Shown here piece by piece: positions 50,150 to 58,729 of a stretch of 64,000 nucleotides of DNA. The DNA lies in contig JAAHFP010000023.1 in the NCBI GenBank assembly GCA_010672925.1, positions 22,584 to 86,583 on the forward strand, written 5' to 3'. The DNA is from Symploca sp. SIO1C2 (GTDB lineage Bacteria; Cyanobacteriota; Cyanobacteriia; Cyanobacteriales; Coleofasciculaceae). The position numbers and the translations under genes were made by a program. The notes under the pieces were generated by a model that saw only the letters and a program-made list of their open reading frames with translations, had not been told where the DNA came from and did not search any database. Numbering within the stretch: position 1 is the first letter of the stretch; each line of letters starts with the position of its first letter.

Positions 50150-51238
50150 TCAATTCAAATTTGGCAGACTACTATCGTTTTCCAGAAAACGCTGGAAAGT
50201 CTCTAAATCAGGTAGAGAAGTTTGAGCCCCAGCTTGAGTAGCAGCAAGAGCACCAGCTGCTGATCCCCAGACTACCGCTTGTCTCAAAGAGAGCCCCTTG
50301 GTGAGAGCAACTGCTAAAGCACCATTGAAGGCATCACCCGCTGCCACGGTATCAACTGCCTGGACTGGGAAGGCAGGAACAAAAAAACTTTCCGACTCCG
50401 TAGCACAGAAAGCTCCTTGCTCCCCTAGTTTAACAATTACTGTGCCCACACCCCGTTGCTGTAGCACTTTTGCAGCTTGAGCCGCTGTTTCTTGCCCCTC
50501 TACAGGAAAACCTACCAACTGAGAGGCTTCTACTTGATTGGGAGTCAGAATATCCACGCTCTGGTAAAGTTCTAGTGGGAGTTCTTGAACCGGTGCAGGA
50601 TCGAGAATTACTGGAACACCTGCTTGCCTTGCGGCCCAAGCTGCTGACAATACTGCGGATAGGGGAATTTCTAGCTGCATAAGTAAGACGGCTGCTTCTG
50701 GGTGAACGAAATTTTGGGTGGGATTTCTTGAGCTTTGTATCCAAACATTATCAGTTCTCTCTTCTTCCTCCGCTCCTCCGCTCCTCCGCTCCTCCGCTCC
50801 TCCGCTCTTCCGCTCTTCCGCTCCCCACCCTTTTTTTCGCTCACCCCCTGCTTCTGGCAACAGGTTCTTGAGTCGTTCTACATCTGTTTCCCCTAACTGC
50901 TCATTAGCACCAGGAATCAAAATAATCTCGTTTTCCCCAGCATCATCCACCAGAATTACCGCAATACCGGAACTAGTTGCTCCATCTACCACAATCCCTT
51001 CGATATCAACACCCGTTGCCTGTAAACTACGACTTAGCTGTTGTCCGAAGTCATCATCTCCCAAGCGTCCCACCAACTTAGTAGAAATACCTAATCGCGC
51101 AGCCGCCACCGCTTGGTTTGCTCCTTTACCACCAGGGGCAGTAAAAAACTCATAGCCCTGCAAAGTTTCACCAGCGATGGGCAACCGAGGGGTTTTGGTT
51201 ACCAAATCCAGGTTGATGCTGCCAAAAACTATAATCAT
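50150..51238 (-). CDS. rbsK: Ribokinase with a 52-residue repeat-derived insertion
   Basis: A PfkB-family sugar kinase that phosphorylates D-ribose to ribose 5-phosphate. N-terminal GSINLDLV and GGKGANQAVAAARLG, and C-terminal AGDAFNGALAVAL (catalytic Asp in the GAGD-like AAGDAF motif), are intact. The length is 362 residues; ribokinases are usually about 305-310. The excess is a segment after LLPEA, beginning GGERKKGWGAEE and ending NFVHPEA, encoded by a MITE-like element at about 50700-50847. Without it the chain would read LLPEAAVLLMQLE, as in normal ribokinases. The insertion sits in a surface loop region before a beta strand, so activity may survive; that is inferred. Confidence 0.93.
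   Translation of the reverse strand: MIIVFGSINLDLVTKTPRLPIAGETLQGYEFFTAPGGKGANQAVAAARLGISTKLVGRLGDDDFGQQLSRSLQATGVDIEGIVVDGATSSGIAVILVDDAGENEIILIPGANEQLGETDVERLKNLLPEAGGERKKGWGAEERKSGGAEERRSGGAEEEERTDNVWIQSSRNPTQNFVHPEAAVLLMQLEIPLSAVLSAAWAARQAGVPVILDPAPVQELPLELYQSVDILTPNQVEASQLVGFPVEGQETAAQAAKVLQQRGVGTVIVKLGEQGAFCATESESFFVPAFPVQAVDTVAAGDAFNGALAVALTKGLSLRQAVVWGSAAGALAATQAGAQTSLPDLETFQRFLENDSSLPNLN
50700..50847 (+). mobile_element. MITE-like repeat family 1, in-frame insertion in rbsK
   Basis: The element has left end GGGTGAACGAAATTTT and right end TTTTTTTCGCTCACCC; the 23-bp ends match at 18 positions when inverted. The core is GCTCCTCC 8-bp units. The direct repeat CTGCTTCTG flanks it (50692-50700 and 50848-50856), encoding PEA on both sides. 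Element plus duplication is 156 bp, 52 codons. The exact edge is uncertain by one base. Confidence 0.9.
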
Positions 51239-51492
51239 TGTGTACTAAAAATAGATCTTAGTATTAGACACTCAAACTACAACAAAAAACGCTATAATTT
51301 CGAGGGATTGAAAAAATAGCTTCAAATACTAGTTATTTCATAAACTCCCAAGCTTTAGTGCAAGAAGGCATAAGGCAGGAGGCAAGAGGCTAGAAAACTT
51401 ATGGTATCTACCTTTCCGTCTATTGTTAAGAAGGTGAGTTATTACCACCGCGCCGCACTAGTTTAAAATAAACCAATAAGTGAGCGTAATAT
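51239..51492. promoter_or_regulatory. Divergent upstream region of rbsK and the cold-shock gene
   Basis: The region is 254 bp between divergent genes. It contains GGCAGGAGGCAAGAGG minisatellite units at about 51370. A leader with little secondary structure precedes the cold-shock gene. No clear promoter pair was fixed. Confidence 0.3.
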
Positions 51493-51699
51493 ATGTCGCA
51501 ACAATCAGGTGCTGTTAAATTTTTTAACGAAACTAAAGGTTTTGGCTTTATTAAGCCAGACGATGGTGGTAAAGATATTTTTGTTCACGTCAGTGCTTTA
51601 GGTGGTCTACAGTCATTAGCAAACGACCAACGTGTCGTTTTTGACGTTGAAGAGGGTCGTCGTGGCCCCCAAGCAGTTAACGTGCAAATCGAATCTTAG
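51493..51699 (+). CDS. Cold-shock domain protein (CspA type)
   Basis: The 68-residue single-domain nucleic-acid-binding protein has RNP1 (KGFGFI) and RNP2 (DIFVHV) motifs. Proteins of this family bind single-stranded RNA or DNA and act as RNA chaperones. Length and motifs are standard. It is followed after 76 bp by a protein kinase gene on the same strand. Confidence 0.95.
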   Translation: MSQQSGAVKFFNETKGFGFIKPDDGGKDIFVHVSALGGLQSLANDQRVVFDVEEGRRGPQAVNVQIES

Positions 51700-51775
51700 A
51701 GTTGAGATTTGAGTTGGCATTTCTCCCTAACCTGAACAAGGATAGGGAGGAATCTTGACTTAATACTTCTGCCAA

Positions 51776-53155
51776 ATGTTAAACTCCCAAGAGATATTAG
51801 CACAACGCTATCAACTCCAACAACAATTGGGACGCACCGCTGCTGGTCGTCAAACCTGGCTCGCCACAGACTTACACTCCAGTGAATCGGTAATAGTCAA
51901 GCTACTAGCTTTTGCTCCTCAGATGCAGTGGGAAGAGCTCAAGCTATTTGAGCGAGAAGCACAAGTATTACAAGCACTTAATCATCCCCACATTCCCTGC
52001 TATCGAGATTATTTTTCCTTGGATCAACAAACTGGTGCAGGTATACCTTGGTTTGGACTAGTGCAAGACTATATCCCTGGTACATCTTTACAAGAATTAC
52101 TAGAAAAAGGTAAACGATTTTCGGAAAAACAGGTACAGCAGATTGCCAGGGAAGTGCTCAATATCTTGGTGTACTTACACGGACTAAGTCCCCCAGTTTT
52201 ACACCGAGACATTAAGCCCGGTAATTTAATTTTAGGTGAAGATCAGCAAATCTATCTTGTAGATTTTGGCGCAGTACAAGCACAAGCGGCAGTCACAGGA
52301 GTTACCTTCACTGTCGTAGGCACTAGTGGCTATGCACCTTTGGAACAGTTTTGGGGTAGAGCCGTTGCCTCATCAGATTTATATGCCTTGGGAGCAACCT
52401 TAATTCACTTATTAACGGGTACTCCTCCAGCTGAATTACCCCAGAAGGATTCTCGCATTCAGTTTGCTCATCTTGTCAGCATCCAACCTAGCTTAGTCCA
52501 TTGGATTGAGCAGGTGACCCAAATAGCTGTAGAAAAGCGTTTTAGTACTGCCTTAGAAGCTCTAGAAGCTCTCAAATCCGGCAAAAGACTTGCTAAATCT
52601 GGCAAACAGCCGACTCTAGGCAATATTTCTAAACCTTTTGGTACTTTAATTCAACTCAGTCAATCACGAGGGCACTTAGAAATTCAGATACCAGCCCCTG
52701 GTTTAAGAGTAATGTTACAACCTGTGAACTTTATTAAAATATGTTTTTTGTCTAATGTTCTCTGGGTACTGCTGGCATTGATTACAGAAAGTTTAGTGAA
52801 CCTGTTCAGTATAGAATTATCAATGGTTTTAATCTCTTCAAATATATTGCTTTTTGTTTTTTCCTTAATGCTATTAACAATAGTAGCAGCTGTATTATGT
52901 AAGCTTTTTGGTGAAAAAACTAAACTTGAATTTAATCATCAAGTTTTTCAGATAAAACGACAAACATTATCTTTGAATTACGGTTTTCAACAAAATCGTA
53001 CTCAAAATATTTTGAGTATTTTTTTGATCAAGAACGGTAATTATCAAGTAAAAATTCGTTCCCAGAATAAAACCTATGACCTTGGTGGTGCTTTGGGAGA
53101 AAATGAGAGTGCTTGGTTAATTCAACAAATCCAAAACTGGCTTCATGAAATATAA
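51776..53155 (+). CDS. Serine/threonine protein kinase with C-terminal membrane segments
   Basis: This 459-residue protein has a kinase domain over about residues 10-280. Visible elements are the glycine-rich start (QQLGRTAAGRQTWLA), the VAIK-type lysine (VIVKLL), HRDIKPGNLIL and VDFGAVQ, and the GTSGYAPLEQF activation segment. These match the cyanobacterial Pkn2-like group. Two hydrophobic segments follow (about 318-375), then a cytosolic-looking tail. It is probably a membrane-anchored kinase; the target is unknown. The active-site residues are all present. Confidence 0.92.
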   Translation: MLNSQEILAQRYQLQQQLGRTAAGRQTWLATDLHSSESVIVKLLAFAPQMQWEELKLFEREAQVLQALNHPHIPCYRDYFSLDQQTGAGIPWFGLVQDYIPGTSLQELLEKGKRFSEKQVQQIAREVLNILVYLHGLSPPVLHRDIKPGNLILGEDQQIYLVDFGAVQAQAAVTGVTFTVVGTSGYAPLEQFWGRAVASSDLYALGATLIHLLTGTPPAELPQKDSRIQFAHLVSIQPSLVHWIEQVTQIAVEKRFSTALEALEALKSGKRLAKSGKQPTLGNISKPFGTLIQLSQSRGHLEIQIPAPGLRVMLQPVNFIKICFLSNVLWVLLALITESLVNLFSIELSMVLISSNILLFVFSLMLLTIVAAVLCKLFGEKTKLEFNHQVFQIKRQTLSLNYGFQQNRTQNILSIFLIKNGNYQVKIRSQNKTYDLGGALGENESAWLIQQIQNWLHEI

Positions 53156-53216
53156 GTGTAAGTAAGTTGTTGAAAATTGTAAGTATTTTACCGGACATGA
53201 ATAGGATAAGGGATTT

Positions 53217-53825
53217 ATGAGAAAGCCAATACTGGAATCAGGGAAATCATATACTTTTGCAGATTATTTTTATCTGAGCCATCCTACCAAAGAGCTTGTT
53301 GCAGAATTTGGTTATCAGTTCCAGTTAAGAAAAATTGAGCTTCCCCAACATCCTTGTGAAGGTTCGCTGGAAAAACTGAAAAACACTTTTTATCAAAAAC
53401 TGCCCCATATATCACTTAACTCAGAAATAGCCAAGAGGGAAGTTCTAGTTGCTCCGGTACTTCTGGAATTACTTGATTTTGTTGATATGGATATTGATAT
53501 TGAATATCCCCTCAATGTCAGCAACCAGCTTAAAGGCAGTATTGATTATTTTATCAGGTCAGCGGGCTCTTTAGTGGTTATTGAAGCCAAGAAAGCAGAC
53601 CTCGAAAGAGGATTCAGTCAGCTAGCAGTGGAAATGATTGCTGTTGACCAATATTTTGAAGAAGGTGATACTCCTATATACGGAGCAGTGACAGTCGGAG
53701 ATTTATGGAGATTTGGAGTGCTAGACAGAAAAGAGAAGCTGATATCAAAAGATATTGACTCTTATCGAGTTCCTTCTGACCTTGAAGAGCTTTTTTCAGT
53801 ATTTATAGGAATACTCGGACCCTAA
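53217..53825 (+). CDS. PD-(D/E)XK nuclease-like hypothetical protein
   Basis: This 202-residue protein is of a type common in cyanobacteria. A core D-x(n)-ExK motif is visible: Asp110 in GSIDYF, Glu123 and Lys125 in VVIEAKK, followed by a helix (GFSQLAVEM). This fits the PD-(D/E)XK nuclease fold, although nuclease activity has not been shown from sequence. A truncated relative with LAEAKNE lies at 61131-61423. It is 61 bp downstream of the kinase gene, same strand. Confidence 0.65.
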   Translation: MRKPILESGKSYTFADYFYLSHPTKELVAEFGYQFQLRKIELPQHPCEGSLEKLKNTFYQKLPHISLNSEIAKREVLVAPVLLELLDFVDMDIDIEYPLNVSNQLKGSIDYFIRSAGSLVVIEAKKADLERGFSQLAVEMIAVDQYFEEGDTPIYGAVTVGDLWRFGVLDRKEKLISKDIDSYRVPSDLEELFSVFIGILGP

Positions 53826-54041
53826 CACTCTGATCTTAAATATAACACTACAGGAATTATCTAAACCAGTAAATAATGAATATCAAGATTGGTGGTGCGT
53901 TACGCCTACGGCTAACGACACCCTACCTTCTTACAAAGGACAAAACTATTCAATATTAAACCAGCTGTCCACCTAAGTGAGAGCAGCTGGCTGGCTTGTC
54001 CTTTTCAGTACTGTTAGTTCCAGTACGGCTATAGGATTTAT
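53826..54041. other. Short intergenic region with hairpins
   Basis: No gene is seen. Inverted repeats CCAGCTG..CAGCTGG (53961-53990) and GTACTG..CAGTAC (54008-54026) lie downstream of psbY. Neither has a T-run, so they are only weak terminator candidates. Confidence 0.35.
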
Positions 54042-54161
54042 TTATTCAGACTTATTGAGAAAGTTCTGAACTTGTTGCAAAGCGAGAACGCCAATATTGT
54101 ATGCCACCCAGCCTAAAGCTAGGAGTAAAGGGAACAGAACTATCAATACACGCAGATCCAT
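54042..54161 (-). CDS. psbY: Photosystem II protein Y
   Basis: A 39-residue single-span membrane protein: MDLRVLIVLFPLLLALGWVA, then YNIGVLALQQVQNFLNKSE. It fits the PsbY pattern of MD-RV at the start, a hydrophobic span with a Pro, W-A-NIG and a polar C terminus with Q-Q. PsbY is a peripheral low-molecular-weight subunit of photosystem II in the thylakoid. A strong ribosome binding site (AGGAGGG) lies 10 nt before the ATG. It is a lone gene, easily missed because of its length. Confidence 0.88.
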   Translation of the reverse strand: MDLRVLIVLFPLLLALGWVAYNIGVLALQQVQNFLNKSE

Positions 54162-54303
54162 GTTTTTAGTGCCCTCCTTGAAGGATTAAAGTTTTTTGAA
54201 GATTTCTCATATTTTCATTTTCAAGCAAATTGGCGCGATTTACCACAGAACATTTGCCTAGTGCAAGAGGGCCGCTTTTCTTTTTTCCCTACACCCCACA
54301 CCC

Positions 54304-54492
54304 GGGTGAGGTGAAATTTTGGGTGGGATTTCTTGAGCTTTGTATCCAATAGCTATAAGTTCTCTCTTGTCCTCCAGCTTCCTCAGCTCCCCCAGCTTCC
54401 TCAGCTCCCTCAGCTTCCTCAGCTTCCTCAGCTTCCTCAGCTTCCTCAGCTCCCTCAGCTCCTCACACCCCCACACCTTTTTTCGCTCACCC
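54304..54492 (+). mobile_element. MITE-like repeat family 1, intergenic copy
   Basis: It starts GGGTGAGGTGAAATTTT and ends CCTTTTTTCGCTCACCC. A 10-bp direct repeat, CCCCACACCC, flanks it (54294-54303 and 54493-54502). The conserved head is present, but the core uses a 9-bp unit (CAGCTTCCT) rather than the 8-bp unit of the other copies. The right duplication touches the stop codon of the carbonic-anhydrase-like gene. Confidence 0.85.
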
Positions 54493-54501
54493 CCCCACAC
54501 C

Positions 54502-55056
54502 CTATATGTGATTTTCGGTAAAACCTAAATCAGTTCCTCTACCTGCATGTACCAGAGCTAGTTTGGCATATGCTTTGGCATGTTCAACTAATTCAGCCGC
54601 CTCAGCTTCAGAAATTTCCCGCAATCGCTTAGCAGGAACTCCAACAACCAGAGAAAATGGTGGAACATCTTTATTTACCACTGCTCCAGCACCAATAATG
54701 CTACCTGAACCAACTCTGACACCATCCAGCACTACAGCACCAATACCAATCAAACAACCTCTCTCAATGTGAGCAGAATGAACTACAGCACGATGACCAA
54801 CGGTGACATGAGCTTCTAAGATGGTTGGCTTACCAGGATCGCCGTGTAAAATAGCCCCATCCTGAATATTAGTTCCCTCGCCAATTTCAATGCGCTCGAC
54901 ATCTCCCCGTACCACTGCACCATACCAGATACTAACTCCTGCTGCTAGGGACACCTGACCTATAACTACCGAATTTGGGGCGACAAAAGCTGCTTGAGAT
55001 ACATCAGGAATAGGCCAATAGGTAGTTGACAAAAAGGGAGGATTTGTATATTCCAC
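54502..55056 (-). CDS. Gamma-carbonic-anhydrase-like hexapeptide-repeat protein
   Basis: This 184-residue left-handed beta-helix protein has hexapeptide repeats (VVIGQVSLAAGVSIWYGAVV). The three zinc-binding histidines of the gamma-carbonic anhydrase family are present at His71 (ILHGDPG), His88 and His93 (VTVGHRAVVH). Members act as carbonic anhydrases or as structural or binding proteins; which applies here is unknown. It is separate from CcmM, having no RbcS-like repeats. A C-terminal helix (AEAAELVEHAKAYAKLA) is usual for the family. Confidence 0.88.
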   Translation of the reverse strand: MEYTNPPFLSTTYWPIPDVSQAAFVAPNSVVIGQVSLAAGVSIWYGAVVRGDVERIEIGEGTNIQDGAILHGDPGKPTILEAHVTVGHRAVVHSAHIERGCLIGIGAVVLDGVRVGSGSIIGAGAVVNKDVPPFSLVVGVPAKRLREISEAEAAELVEHAKAYAKLALVHAGRGTDLGFTENHI

Positions 55057-55356
55057 AATTATAGTTAGTTGACTTTAAAACTTCCAATCGTAAAAATCCT
55101 AGCAAGTTATCCTTGTAATTTTGATTAAAAATAGATATTATTATATTAATAACTCAATAGTTATAAAAAATATATCTAAAAAAATTATTTTAAGAAATAG
55201 ATATCCCTATCCCACTCCAGATGGCGATTCTCGAGTGTATTCTATAATAAAAAAGCCATAGATACGAGTACACATGCTAAAGACAACGATAAGTAGGTCA
55301 CCTTCTTTCGTTATGCCCTACAGGTATAATCAATGGCTCCTGTCGGAAAAAAGTTG
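55057..55356 (+). promoter_or_regulatory. AT-rich divergent upstream region
   Basis: No gene is seen in these 300 bp. A perfect TATAAT occurs at 55325-55330. It would place the transcript start near 55337, downstream of an upstream ATG at 55333. This favours the next ATG (55357) as the real start of the following gene. Confidence 0.5.
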
Positions 55357-55866
55357 ATGATTAATTCAGGTTCACAGTATCCCATATTTGGTTCAGAGAT
55401 TCAGTGTCCTCACTGCCGCCAAGTAATTCAGGCATTAACACTGACAGATACTTATCTTTGTCCTCGCCATGGTGCCTTTGAAGCCGACCCCAAGACAGGC
55501 GAATTGATTCACTTACAATCAGGGCGTCACTGGCGTCAGTGGCAAGATAAATGGTATCGCCAGCACACTCATCCTGATGGAATTCGTTTTGAGATTCACG
55601 AAGCCCTAGACAAACTCTATACACAAGGTTACCGAGCAACACGAGTGATTATTGCCAGTCGCTATCGGGATTTAGTAAGTTCCTACCTAGAGCGTAGTAC
55701 TCCTTGGCGTGGTACCTCAGAACCGACTAAACCTAGACTGTATGGTTTACCAGTGGAATTTAGCCCTGAACCAGAAGAAGACAGTTGTTGGGAAGTAATC
55801 AATTTCGACCTAGAAAAAGAACCAGGTGTGCCTGTACGCTACCCTTATTTCCGTCTATTTGAGTAG
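55357..55866 (+). CDS. TIGR02652-type conserved cyanobacterial protein
   Basis: A 169-residue protein of unknown function that matches, from memory, the cyanobacterial family TIGR02652. It has an N-terminal zinc-ribbon-like CPHC..C..H pattern (QCPHCRQ, LCPRHGAFEA), then LQSGRHWRQW, and a strongly conserved end (INFDLEKEPGVPVRYPYFRL). The start at 55357 (MINSGSQYPIFG) is preferred over the ATG at 55333. The TATAAT at 55325 is too close to the latter, and relatives begin just before QYPIFG. Confidence 0.72.
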   Translation: MINSGSQYPIFGSEIQCPHCRQVIQALTLTDTYLCPRHGAFEADPKTGELIHLQSGRHWRQWQDKWYRQHTHPDGIRFEIHEALDKLYTQGYRATRVIIASRYRDLVSSYLERSTPWRGTSEPTKPRLYGLPVEFSPEPEEDSCWEVINFDLEKEPGVPVRYPYFRLFE

Positions 55867-56033
55867 CTAGAAGGCTCCGAGGCAGAAGGCTCCGAGGCAG
55901 GAGGTAAGAATTTACAGTTAGGTTTTAACCTTCTTTCACGCTATAGGTTATTTTCGCAGTGTTGGACTAGAGAAGAAAGCAGAAAACAGTTTTGATGAAA
56001 AAATTTTACCGCTAGCAACCAACCAAAAAATCC

Positions 56034-56495
56034 ATGCATCATGCTTCGATTCGTACAGCGAACATTCACCGTGCGATAGCTTTCTACGAACTATTGGGAT
56101 TTACTGTTTCTGAACGCTTTACCACTGGCATCACCCTAGCCTGCTGGATGGAAGGGCTCAGTGGGCGCATTGAACTCATCCAAATTCCTGAACCAAAACC
56201 TGCTCCCGATGCTTTCGGTGATGAACATTATGTTGGATACTACCATTTGTCTTTTGACTTAACTGATACTTCTACTGATCTTCCAACTTGGCTTGAGTCC
56301 CTGCAACATAAATTTAATGAGGCTTCCAGTCACAATCCTGATCAGTTTCAGCCCCTGAAAGTTTTGCTGGGGCCAACTCAGCAGATCATTGGCGATTATG
56401 TCTACGAAGTGGCTTTTATTGCTGATACTGATGGACTTCCTCTAGAATTTTTGCGGGTTTTAGCTCACCGTGCGGAAAGCCCCACGCTTCCTTAA
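56034..56495 (+). CDS. VOC-superfamily (glyoxalase-like) protein
   Basis: A 153-residue protein with the paired beta-alpha-beta-beta-beta fold of the vicinal oxygen chelate superfamily. Metal-ligand candidates are the His pair at the N terminus (MHHASIRTANI), Glu in RIELIQIP, His in YYHLSFDL and Glu in LPLEFLRV. It could be a glyoxalase I-like or dioxygenase-like enzyme; the substrate cannot be read from the sequence. It stands alone, just before the small-RNA-like array. Confidence 0.88.
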   Translation: MHHASIRTANIHRAIAFYELLGFTVSERFTTGITLACWMEGLSGRIELIQIPEPKPAPDAFGDEHYVGYYHLSFDLTDTSTDLPTWLESLQHKFNEASSHNPDQFQPLKVLLGPTQQIIGDYVYEVAFIADTDGLPLEFLRVLAHRAESPTLP

Positions 56496-56780
56496 GCGAC
56501 AATACTAGTTAGGTAATGAGATTTTTGTTGTCCCTGGGTAACTGTTATTTTAGTTCCGCCGCAAAAAAATATAACCGCAATTTGTGATTAATTTAGCAGC
56601 AATTTATCCGGGTAATAGGGTTTTCTAGAAGAAGAAAGAAGTGGTAGATGCACCCTGATAATTCCCTCCTGGTTCTGATGAGCTTGGGGGATTTTTATTT
56701 TCTCTATCTAATTATTGATTTGGTTCTATAAAAGAAAAATATAACTAAAATTTGTAATTGATTTAGTAGTGATTTATCCG

Positions 56781-56786
56781 GATAAT
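56781..56786 (+). promoter_or_regulatory. Representative -10 element of array unit 2
   Basis: GATAAT follows TTGATT at a 17-bp spacing. Equivalent boxes occur at 56611 (GGTAAT), 56951 (GATAAT) and 57121 (GATAGT), and in all later units. The predicted transcript start is near 56793. Confidence 0.55.
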
Positions 56787-56833
56787 AGAGTTTTCTAGAA
56801 GAAGAAAGAAGTGGTAGATGCACCCTGATAATT

Positions 56834-56870
56834 CCCCCCTGGTTCTGATGAGCTTGGGGGATTTTTATTT
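56834..56870 (+). terminator. Representative intrinsic terminator of array unit 2
   Basis: CCCCC and GGGGG enclose GGTTC..GAGCT with a four-base loop (TGAT), then ATTTTTATTTT. The same structure recurs in every unit of the array and points to transcription on the plus strand. Confidence 0.7.
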
Positions 56871-58400
56871 TCTCTATCTAATTATTGATTTGGTTCTATA
56901 AAAGAAAAATATAACTAAAATTTGTGATTGATTTAGTAGTGATTTATCCGGATAATAGAGTTTTCTAGAAGAAGAAAGAAGTGGTAGATGCACCCTGATA
57001 ATTCCCCCCTGGTTCTGATGAGCTTGGGGGATTTTTATTTTCTCTATCTAATTATTGATTTGGTTCTATAAAAGAAATACGCCACGACCATTGGTGATTG
57101 ATTTAGCAGTAAATTATCCGGATAGTAGATTTTTTAAAGAGAAGGAAGAAGTAGTAGATGCACCCTGATAATTCCCCTCTAGTTCTGATGAGCTTGGGGG
57201 ATTTTTATTTTCTTTGGATAACTAGTGACTGAGTTCTCTCAAATAAATCCGCCACGACCATTGGTTATTGATTTCAGTAGTAAATTATCCGGATAGTAGA
57301 TTTTTTAAAGAGAAGGGAGAAGTAGTAGATGCACCCTGATAATTCCCCCCTAGTTCTGATGAGCTTGGGGGATTTTTATTTTCTTTGGATAACTAGTGAT
57401 TTAGTTCTCTCAAATAAATCCGCCACGACCATTGGTTATTGATTGAGAAGTAAATTATCCGGATAGTAGATTTTTTAAAGAGAACTAAGAAGTAGTAGAT
57501 ACACCCTGATAATTTCCCCCTAGTTCTGATGAGCTTGGGGGATTTTTATTTTCTTTGGATAACTAGTGATTTAGTTCTCTCAAATAAATACGCCACGACC
57601 ATTGGTGATTGATTTAGCAGTAAACTATCCGGATAGTAGATTTTTTAAAGAGAAGGAAGAAGTAGTAGATGCACCCTGATAATTCCCCCTGGTTCTGAGG
57701 AGCTTGGGGGATTTTTATTGCCTTTGGTTAAATAGGTAATTAGTTCTCTCAATGGAATACACTACCACTATTTATGATTGATTTAGCAGTAAATTTCCGG
57801 ATAGTAGATTTTTTAAAGAGAAGGAAGAAGTAGTAGATGCACCCTGATAATTTCCCCCGGCTCTGAGGAGCTTGGGGGATTTTTATTGCCTTTGGTTAAC
57901 TAGGTAATTAGTTCTCTCAATGGAATACACTACCACTATTTATGATTGATTTAGCAGTAAGTTTCCGGATAGTAGATTTTTTAAAGAGAAGGAAGAAGTA
58001 GTAGATGCACCCTGATAATTTCCCCCGGCTCTGAGGAGTTTGGGGATTTTTATTGCCTTTGGGTAACTAGTTAATTAGTTCTCTCAATGGAATACACTAC
58101 CACTATTTATGATTGATTTAGCAGTAAATTATCCGGATAGTAAATTTTGTAAAGAGAAGGAAGAAGTAGTAGATGCACCCTGATAATTTCCCCCGGCTCT
58201 GAGGAGTTTGGGGGATTTTTATTGCCTTTGGGTAACTAGTTAATTAGTTCTCTCAATGGAATACACTACCACTATTTATGATTGATTTAGCAGTAAATTA
58301 TCCGGATAGTAAATTTTGTAAAGAGAAGGAAGAAATAGTAGATGCACCCTGATAGTTATCCCCTGGCTCTAAGAAGCTTGGGGGATTTTTATATCCTTGG

Positions 58401-58729
58401 GTAGATGGCTGATATTTAGTTTGAAGGTTGACAAATTGATCAACGAGCAATCAAGACTTTCCGATTTTTCCATCACTCAAGGAGAAACGCTATATTTACC
58501 GTGATCAGGGATAGGTGTAAATTAAGCTCAAACATACTTAAATTGTTTAGTCTGAATCCCTACGTCCGATGCATCCCCACATCAGCGCCAATTGTAAATT
58601 TTCAGGCCAAGTAGCTTATTCTGTCCACCCTAGTCGTCTATCCTAGTAAGTATACTTATAGCCATTAAGTCAGAACATAAGGATTAGGGGTGCAAAAATC
58701 AACAGTAGATCTTTCCTAGGGAACATCCA
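58401..58729 (+). other. Intergenic region upstream of the cyclase gene
   Basis: No gene is seen in these about 330 bp. A TTGACAAATTGATCAAC inverted repeat lies at about 58427-58443. No confident promoter was found. Confidence 0.3.

Larger units (their letters stand above)
56560..58400 (+). ncRNA. Tandem array of eleven promoter-terminator units, candidate small RNAs
   Basis: Eleven direct repeats of 168-171 bp are marked by CACCCTGATA at 56651, 56821, 56991, 57161, 57332, 57502, 57672, 57840, 58008, 58176 and 58345 (altered in the last). Each unit has TTGATT, 16-18 bp, and a -10 of GATAAT or GATAGT. About 75 nt then runs to a hairpin (CCCCC..GGGGG with inner GGTTC/GAGCT pairs) followed by TTTTTAT. 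A T-to-C change in copies 8-10 turns a wobble pair into a Watson-Crick pair and keeps the stem. Each unit thus looks like a complete small-RNA gene. The design recalls NsiR1 of Anabaena, also a tandem array, but no sequence homology is claimed. Confidence 0.7.

Noticed and set aside
53961-54026. Rho-independent terminator after psbY
   Set aside because: The two inverted repeats are short and have no following T-run on the minus strand.
55333-55356. Eight extra N-terminal codons for the TIGR02652-type protein
   Set aside because: A TATAAT box ends two bases before this ATG, and the family start fits the ATG at 55357.
56560-58400. CRISPR array
   Set aside because: Units are 168-171 bp and nearly identical along their whole length, with no short repeat and unique spacers.
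56560-58400. Naming the array NsiR1
   Set aside because: Only the array design is similar. The neighbour is not hetF and no sequence comparison could be made.
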